This document shows positions 58,753 through 64,000 of a DNA stretch of 64,000 nt, piece by piece. The stretch is from the IMG/VR virus record IMGVR_UViG_3300031673_000012, positions 1 to 64,000 of that record. One strand, given 5' to 3'. Position numbers and translations under genes: made by a program. This DNA comes from a virus. Position 1 is the stretch's first letter; each line of letters starts with the position of its first letter. Under the pieces are notes generated by a model. The model was given only the letters and a program-made list of their open reading frames with translations. It did no database searches and had not been told where the DNA came from.

Positions 58753-59562
58753 TTAAATTAATACTGGTAAATCTTTTAAAATATCTGCAATCTTATCATC
58801 ATTTATCATCCCGTCATAAAGATATGGTCCCTCATCCTGCTGGTCCGGCTCGTCTCCGCTTTCATCATAAGTATGACTACCATGAGAAGAAATCTCAAAA
58901 CAATAGACAGTACCTTCAAATATCTGCCTGTCAATAAGTTTATCCGGCCCCTCAATAGTACAAGCCTGAGAGAATCCCAGTCTCCTTAATTCTCTGGCAG
59001 CTAAATCATCCCATTGCCTGTAAGTAAGTCCCTTCTTCTTAGTTTCTATCAATGCGTAATGATAGGCTCCATTTGCCCTACCATTAAATACTGCATCTGC
59101 AGCCGTTTCGTAATCCCGGCAAGCTGACATTGCTATATAGTTAAGCCCTTCAGTCGGAGACAATACCTTATTCACTATCTCTTTATGTATAGGGAATTGT
59201 GGGTTATGATAAACCCTTGCCTGCAATAAATTATCAGGTTGTATGGCCCGTGTATTTGATTCTGAGAAACAAGTATCCATGATAAACAAAAGAAGATCAC
59301 CGGGCTTCATTCTCGAAACAACCGCTTTTAATTCAGACAGGAATCTGGCACAAGTTGATTGGGAGTCTTTGAATTTCCTAAATGTGTAATAAGGCCAGAT
59401 TTTAAGAACCGCCTTTTCAAAGTCAACCTGGTCATTGGGAGGCCCGGCAAGATCATTCGCCGTTCCGGGATAATTGCCACAGACAATACTAACAACTGTG
59501 TTATCGGTAAAGTCAGGCAATTCCACTACATCATTATTCCCAAACCATTTCTTAAAGCACAT
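58753..59562 (-). CDS. Caspase/metacaspase-like peptidase with permuted catalytic blocks
   Basis: 269 aa. Cys block: PGDLLLFIMDTCFSES with C98 (canonical DxCHSG). Then YIAMSACRDYETAADA, NGRANGAYHYAL and GFSQACTIEGP (141-206), the usual metacaspase C-terminal half. The His block, normally before the Cys block, is instead at the C-terminus: FEISSHGSHTYDESGDEPD, then QQDEGPYLYDGMINDDKI (H227). Canonical metacaspases read SGHGSQ..D..GDEPDG.DE.L...DDE before DxCHSG. The fold may be intact by permutation; activity is unproven. The gene is less AT-rich than the virion genes. Confidence 0.8.
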   Translation of the reverse strand: MCFKKWFGNNDVVELPDFTDNTVVSIVCGNYPGTANDLAGPPNDQVDFEKAVLKIWPYYTFRKFKDSQSTCARFLSELKAVVSRMKPGDLLLFIMDTCFSESNTRAIQPDNLLQARVYHNPQFPIHKEIVNKVLSPTEGLNYIAMSACRDYETAADAVFNGRANGAYHYALIETKKKGLTYRQWDDLAARELRRLGFSQACTIEGPDKLIDRQIFEGTVYCFEISSHGSHTYDESGDEPDQQDEGPYLYDGMINDDKIADILKDLPVLI

Positions 59563-59564
59563 AT

Positions 59565-59774
59565 TTAATCCCTTTCTTTTAACATTATTTTATTTTCCCT
59601 TTTTGCTTTATTAACTATCATTACAAGATCCACAAGTTCTTGGTATAATTTCGGATATTCAGTTTGACTAAGACAATAACTATCCCACCATCCTGCTCCG
59701 TTATATTCACACCTAAGTTTATAACATAATTTTTCAAGTTGATGGATTCGTTCTTCCGCTTTTTCTATTGTCAT
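59565..59774 (-). CDS. Small hypothetical protein
   Basis: 69 aa. MTIEKAEERIHQLEKLCYKL is a helix, followed by NGAGWWDSYCLSQTEYPKLY and a second helix (LVDLVMIVNKAKREN). No family recognised. It overlaps the holin-like gene upstream by 41 nt and starts the caspase gene 3 nt after its stop, like a lysis-cassette member. Confidence 0.5.
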   Translation of the reverse strand: MTIEKAEERIHQLEKLCYKLRCEYNGAGWWDSYCLSQTEYPKLYQELVDLVMIVNKAKRENKIMLKERD

Positions 59775-59982
59775 TTATTTTTTTTATTTTTTTAAAAATC
59801 CAATCTAATAACAATTTCATAAGATAACCAACAATTGTTCCAACAATAGTTAAGATTATTAATGAAAATATTGCTCCCCAAGTTGGCATGAATTTATTTA
59901 TTTGAGATACAGCACCAGATACAGCACCAAGAATTGGTAAACTATCAGTATTAAATAAAGAAGAAATTATTTTATTTATCAT
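59734..59982 (-). CDS. Small holin-like membrane protein
   Basis: 82 aa. An amphipathic N-terminus (INKIISSLFNTDSLPILGAV) is followed by one or two membrane segments (about 18-30, and WGAIFSLIILTIVGTIVGYL at 35-54) and a basic tail (KKIKKINDNRKSGRTNPST). Size, hydrophobic core and a charged C-terminus fit a class II or III holin. It lies between the giant beta-helix gene and the caspase cluster. No endolysin is visible nearby. Confidence 0.55.
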   Translation of the reverse strand: MINKIISSLFNTDSLPILGAVSGAVSQINKFMPTWGAIFSLIILTIVGTIVGYLMKLLLDWIFKKIKKINDNRKSGRTNPST

Positions 59983-59998
59983 AAGACATATTTTTATT

Positions 59999-62900
59999 TT
60001 ATGGTATTATTATTGTAGCTCTTTTCCCATTATATGTACCTACTGTTCCCCCAAATGTACCTACTGTATTTACAGGTGGTGGTTCTTCTTCTTCTTCACC
60101 TTCATAAACTCCCATGGCCGGAGGATCTTCCCATTCTTCTAAATCAAAATCATATATTACCCCACTAACAGTAAGCCCTTCCCCAATTACAGGAGAAGTT
60201 TCTTGCAAATGAAAATCACTTCCTGAAACAAATTCTGGGTCTTCACCAATAGCATTAGCCTCTTGGGATATTGCCGCCTGCCACGTTGATAATGAACTAT
60301 AATTGGTACTACCTATTCTCCCTATATAACCAGTTGTTGTATAATAACAATTATAATCCAATGTAATATTAGTAAGATCACTTAATGAACCTATTGAAAA
60401 TAATCTTTCCGTTGCATTATAAAATATATTATTTCTTATATTAACATTTGATCTTGTTGCAGTAAAATTATATATTCTTATCGCTTGTCCTGTTACCCCA
60501 TCTGTTCTTTGATAATGACCAAATCCCCCTCCAGAATTAACTATTGTATTATGTTCAAAATAAATATTTTGAGCAGTTGCTGTTTCAGGTCTAAAATAAA
60601 ATTCAAAACCATATTCGCAATTTGAAATAATATTATTTCTTAAGACAAGGTTTTGTGCTGTATATGTTCCAGTATATCCCTGTGCAGATAAACCAGCATC
60701 ATAAATATTATCTACCTTACATCTCTCAATAGTTATATCACGAATCCCTTCCCACATTTGCAACCCATTCCCAAAACGTACAGAATAATCACTATTCTGA
60801 TCTACACCCCCGATATAACTAATATCAAGATCATAAAAATTAATATAATTACCTCCATAAGCCCATAAACAAGCACCCCAATATCTAAAATCAAGATTCT
60901 GAAATGTTACATATTGTTTTCCTGACATTGATGTTAACCCATATTTATATAATGCACATTCAATATCAGTATAATAAGTAGCAGGATTACTTGTAGAATA
61001 AAGTCTTATCCTATTATTAACATGATCATACCAAAATTCTCCCTGAGCATCAAGTGTAGGTGTTGCCGACATTATCTTAACCCCACAACTTGCTTCTCCA
61101 TTAAAAATAAGATTTCCTACATCAACTGTAAATGTAGCATCTGAGTTTTGCCAAATATTTGTTAAAACTTCAGACCAATCACCTGTACTATTTTCTTCCT
61201 TTGAACCTAAGAATAATGGTTTATTACCTGTATCATAAGCACCATAATACATATAATAAGATGATGTTCCAGAATTTGGAATTAAAGCCTCTCTCCATAT
61301 ACTACCCCTTTTAAAGAATACAGAATCTGATTCCAAAAATGTAAAATTATTTACCTTACCCACCGTTTCCCATGCCAAAGCATCAGAAGTTCCTGTATAA
61401 CTATCATTACCCCCATTCTTTACATAATATTTAATCCCCCCACTTGGTTCACCTATAAATTCATAAGCCCCAATAGCTGGAGGATCATCCCATGGCTCGT
61501 AATCATAATCGTAATCTGATACTGGAGTATAACCTTCTCCTATAGCTGGAGAAGTTTCTAATAAATGCCAATCAGAAGAACTTACAAAATTTGGATTATA
61601 ACCTTCCCAATTATCAGAATATGTATATCCGGTACCTGGAACATAATCTCCATGATCACCTGTATCTTCAGTGTAAAGTGGCACATTAGAATTACCATTA
61701 CCATAAAAAAGATTATTTGTAATACGAACATTAGTATTATCCGTTTCTCCCCATCCAATAATAGGTGCTTGATAAGAACCATAATCAAATCCAACTATAA
61801 TATTATTTCGAATATTATAATTATCCGTTGTAACTCCACTCGGGAGAAACATACCAGTACCAACATAAACACCCGATTTCGTAACATCAATAGATGTTAT
61901 AGTATTATTATATATATAAACATCCTCTATAGTATTAATATCATATTGTGACCAACTTGTAGAACCAATTCCATATATTGATCCGCGAGTATACCCAGAC
62001 CCATTCTCACCAAGATTAACAATCAGATTATCATAAATCCAAATATCCCGATAATAACTTGGGTAATCATGACCATAAGCATATTGTGGCCATATAAAAG
62101 AATATATTATTCCCTGAGATACATATTTAATTAAGTTGTTATTTATTATTATCCCATTAATATAAGCCTCAAGATTAATACCTCTTTCAAAATGATCCTG
62201 AGTAGAACTGAAGCCCGTTGTATTATCATGTATCCATGTACCATAATTTGTTGCTCTCTTATGAGTACCAGTTACATCTATTTCTCCAACAATAGTATTA
62301 TCATGTATCTCACATTCATCCATATTATACCAACATTCTATAGCAAAATTATAACTACCCGTTGGTCGTTCATCAACTGTTATATCACAATCATAAATTT
62401 TGAATCCCCTGTTAAAGCCAGTTACCATCTTAATACCATAACCATTTGATCCCCAAGCTCTGGCTGTTTGTGTTATTATAACATCATGACATAAGAATCC
62501 GTTCTGTGTATTAAATTCCAAATTACCATGCCCTGATGTACCAGATAATAATCCACAATTAGTAAATACACAACTATAAATCTGGTTACCATTAGACCAA
62601 TATGAGGGCATTACCTCATCTGGTTCAAATATATTTGTAGCAGTCCAAGAACTTGAATGTTGCCCATTAAAATATACTCCCTTATAATAAAAGTTATTAA
62701 AATCACAATCATGTATAATAACATTATGCCTATAGTTAATTGATATACACATATAGGTACTTGATCCATTACCATTAAATGTTATTCCACTTATAGATTG
62801 ATTTCCCTCACCATATAACCATCCTTCATCTGTTTCAGCCTCAATCATTGCCTCACTACTACTCCCAGTAAAAGTTGATGTTATAGTAACTACACTCTTC

Positions 62901-64000
62901 CCTGCTCCTTCAATAATAACTCCATTCTCTAAAATACATTGAGTAGCTTGACTATAAGCCCCTGCATTAATATGAATTTTATCTCCAACAGTAGTTGCTC
63001 TAGTACAAGCATAACCTAATGTTGCCCAAGGTTCACTAGCTGAACCATCTCTCCCTGGATCATCAACACCATCTTCATCAACATAATAAATATTTTCTTC
63101 ACCAACAAACTCATAAGCTCCCATAGTAGCAGTAGATGGAGTATCCCATGGAACTCCATCATAATCATAATTTGAATATGCTACAGTACCTTCACTTATA
63201 ACTGGTGAACCTTCCTGTAAATGAAGATTAGTGGTACTTACAAATAAAGGATTACTGGTAATATTACCTGTAGATAAATCAACCCTTACTTGAGTAATTG
63301 ACCCACTAATATATACTATATTATATCCATTATTATAAAAATCATTATAAGTAACATCTATATCTGTAAATGATGCTGATTCCCCCACCTGAATACCAAA
63401 ATAAATAGGATAATTATCCCAACTGTGAAATATATTATTTTGAATTGTAGAATTAGTAAAAGTCCCATTAGCTGTCCATCTTATACCATTATAATTATAT
63501 CCAGATCCACCATAAAATGTATTATTTCGAATATGAAAATTATCAAGAGTTACACTATATCCACCATTAGCAGCTAAATCAACAAGCATCCCCCAAGTAG
63601 AAGTATAATCAGTATAACCTATATTATCCAATACATTATTATAAATATAGAAATATGTAAAACTTTGATTATAAGTACCAGCAGTGGTAAAAGCTATACC
63701 ACGTGGATTTGATTTAATATAATTATTATAAATATAAACATAATTATATGTTCCCTTTTCAACCTCAATAGCTGCATTAGTATGACCAACTTGAGTTGGA
63801 CTATAATAAGAAATTTGATTTCCAGTAGTAGTTGTAAAAGTATTATCATGTACTGATATTGTAAAAGGATAAGATCCTTTTGTTGATGAACCATTATCCG
63901 CATTACTAAAATCTAATTTTGCAGCTCCTATAAATGTATTATCATAAAATTCAACTCCACCTTGTAAATGAAATATTTCTGAAAAGAAATTCCATCTTCC
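59999..64000 (-). CDS. Giant parallel beta-helix protein (tailspike/fibre), N-terminus beyond window
   Basis: The frame is open to the right edge; 1333 residues are visible. A TTG at 63631 is only an internal Leu codon. It is full of N-rich beta-helix coils (YIYNNYIKSNPRGIAF, IWIYDNLIVNL, LRNNIISNC). Three copies of a linker (FVS-x-x-x-x-HL-x-E-x-SP-x-I-x-EG ... PW/EW-D/E-x-P ... G-A/V-YE) separate beta-helix modules, at about 61.46-61.6, 63.1-63.25 and 60.1-60.24 kb. The C-terminus has an acidic Glu/Pro stretch then TVGTFGGTVGTYNGKRATII. It is probably a receptor-binding or glycan-degrading spike. Confidence 0.75.
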   Translation of the reverse strand, partial: GRWNFFSEIFHLQGGVEFYDNTFIGAAKLDFSNADNGSSTKGSYPFTISVHDNTFTTTTGNQISYYSPTQVGHTNAAIEVEKGTYNYVYIYNNYIKSNPRGIAFTTAGTYNQSFTYFYIYNNVLDNIGYTDYTSTWGMLVDLAANGGYSVTLDNFHIRNNTFYGGSGYNYNGIRWTANGTFTNSTIQNNIFHSWDNYPIYFGIQVGESASFTDIDVTYNDFYNNGYNIVYISGSITQVRVDLSTGNITSNPLFVSTTNLHLQEGSPVISEGTVAYSNYDYDGVPWDTPSTATMGAYEFVGEENIYYVDEDGVDDPGRDGSASEPWATLGYACTRATTVGDKIHINAGAYSQATQCILENGVIIEGAGKSVVTITSTFTGSSSEAMIEAETDEGWLYGEGNQSISGITFNGNGSSTYMCISINYRHNVIIHDCDFNNFYYKGVYFNGQHSSSWTATNIFEPDEVMPSYWSNGNQIYSCVFTNCGLLSGTSGHGNLEFNTQNGFLCHDVIITQTARAWGSNGYGIKMVTGFNRGFKIYDCDITVDERPTGSYNFAIECWYNMDECEIHDNTIVGEIDVTGTHKRATNYGTWIHDNTTGFSSTQDHFERGINLEAYINGIIINNNLIKYVSQGIIYSFIWPQYAYGHDYPSYYRDIWIYDNLIVNLGENGSGYTRGSIYGIGSTSWSQYDINTIEDVYIYNNTITSIDVTKSGVYVGTGMFLPSGVTTDNYNIRNNIIVGFDYGSYQAPIIGWGETDNTNVRITNNLFYGNGNSNVPLYTEDTGDHGDYVPGTGYTYSDNWEGYNPNFVSSSDWHLLETSPAIGEGYTPVSDYDYDYEPWDDPPAIGAYEFIGEPSGGIKYYVKNGGNDSYTGTSDALAWETVGKVNNFTFLESDSVFFKRGSIWREALIPNSGTSSYYMYYGAYDTGNKPLFLGSKEENSTGDWSEVLTNIWQNSDATFTVDVGNLIFNGEASCGVKIMSATPTLDAQGEFWYDHVNNRIRLYSTSNPATYYTDIECALYKYGLTSMSGKQYVTFQNLDFRYWGACLWAYGGNYINFYDLDISYIGGVDQNSDYSVRFGNGLQMWEGIRDITIERCKVDNIYDAGLSAQGYTGTYTAQNLVLRNNIISNCEYGFEFYFRPETATAQNIYFEHNTIVNSGGGFGHYQRTDGVTGQAIRIYNFTATRSNVNIRNNIFYNATERLFSIGSLSDLTNITLDYNCYYTTTGYIGRIGSTNYSSLSTWQAAISQEANAIGEDPEFVSGSDFHLQETSPVIGEGLTVSGVIYDFDLEEWEDPPAMGVYEGEEEEEPPPVNTVGTFGGTVGTYNGKRATIIIP

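Noticed and set aside
59999-63631. Treating TTG at 63631 as the start of the beta-helix protein
   Set aside because: The frame stays open for 123 more codons to the window edge with the same beta-helix style (FYIYNNVLDNIGY spans the supposed start), so the true N-terminus is outside the window.
1-64000. Alternative genetic code (recoded stop codons)
   Set aside because: Conserved genes such as polymerase, sheath, RecA and J-like baseplate read through completely with the standard code and end at plausible places, so no recoding is needed.
1-64000. Insertion sequences, integrase or attachment sites
   Set aside because: No transposase, tyrosine or serine recombinase motif or flanking inverted repeats were seen, so there is no sign of lysogeny or IS insertion in this window.

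Overview
This window is a stretch of an AT-rich genome (about one third G+C by eye) of a large tailed phage with a contractile tail. The host is probably a Bacteroidota bacterium. The phage assignment rests on recognisable sheath, tube, tape-measure, gp25-like wedge, baseplate J and spike genes beside a T4-style replication set (family A DNA polymerase, RecA/UvsX, gp32-like SSB, SbcCD/gp46-47-like nuclease, UvsW-like helicase, DnaB-like helicase, DnaG-like primase). The host guess rests on promoter-like TAnnTTTG elements, weak ribosome binding sites, and small families typical of Bacteroidota and their phages (DUF4120-like, DUF6166-like, KTSC, DUF932). Nearly every gene is on the minus strand, packed with ATGA-type overlaps. 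The one convincing plus-strand gene is a sigma-like factor at 30752-31402. No terminase, portal, capsid, integrase, tRNA, rRNA or CRISPR array is visible, so this is an internal part of a larger genome.

Layout by coordinate. 1-11.6 kb: about 25 mostly small early or accessory genes of unknown role, including several below 65 aa (two tandem paralogous membrane peptides at 1802-2004, a 48-aa basic protein, a 58-aa protein), interspersed with AT-rich promoter-like repeats and hairpin terminators. 11.7-14 kb: an unknown 329-aa protein, a phage-encoded NusG-like factor and a resolvase-like nuclease. 14-30.6 kb: the replication, recombination and nucleotide block. It includes a thymidylate-synthase-family enzyme that looks more like T4 dCMP hydroxymethylase than like thymidylate synthase, a second possible thymidylate-synthase-fold protein, an all-alpha dUTPase/dCTPase-like pyrophosphohydrolase and a GroES-like co-chaperonin. 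30.6-31.4 kb: the divergent sigma-like gene at the boundary. 31.4-57.7 kb: virion genes, running from fibres and baseplate through hub, tape measure, tail-assembly chaperone, tube and sheath to tail completion and further virion proteins. 57.9-59.6 kb: a visibly less AT-rich island with a membrane/beta-barrel fusion protein and a caspase-like peptidase. 59.6-64 kb: a holin-like protein and a giant parallel beta-helix protein that runs off the right edge.

Most notable points: (1) the caspase-like protein at 58753-59562 has its catalytic-His block after the Cys block, at the very C-terminus, as if permuted; (2) the tail-assembly chaperone gene carries a T8 slippery run with a startless -1 frame that ends 2 nt before the tape-measure ATG, the classic programmed frameshift arrangement; (3) the octamer TAGCTCGA occurs 19 times by my count, always in one orientation, in all three codon frames and once between genes, and is absent from the last 18.5 kb; (4) the dCMP-hydroxymethylase-like enzyme beside a dUTPase/dCTPase-like enzyme suggests modified cytosine in the phage DNA.

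All functional names come from reading motifs by eye. No database search, structure prediction or statistics program was run.
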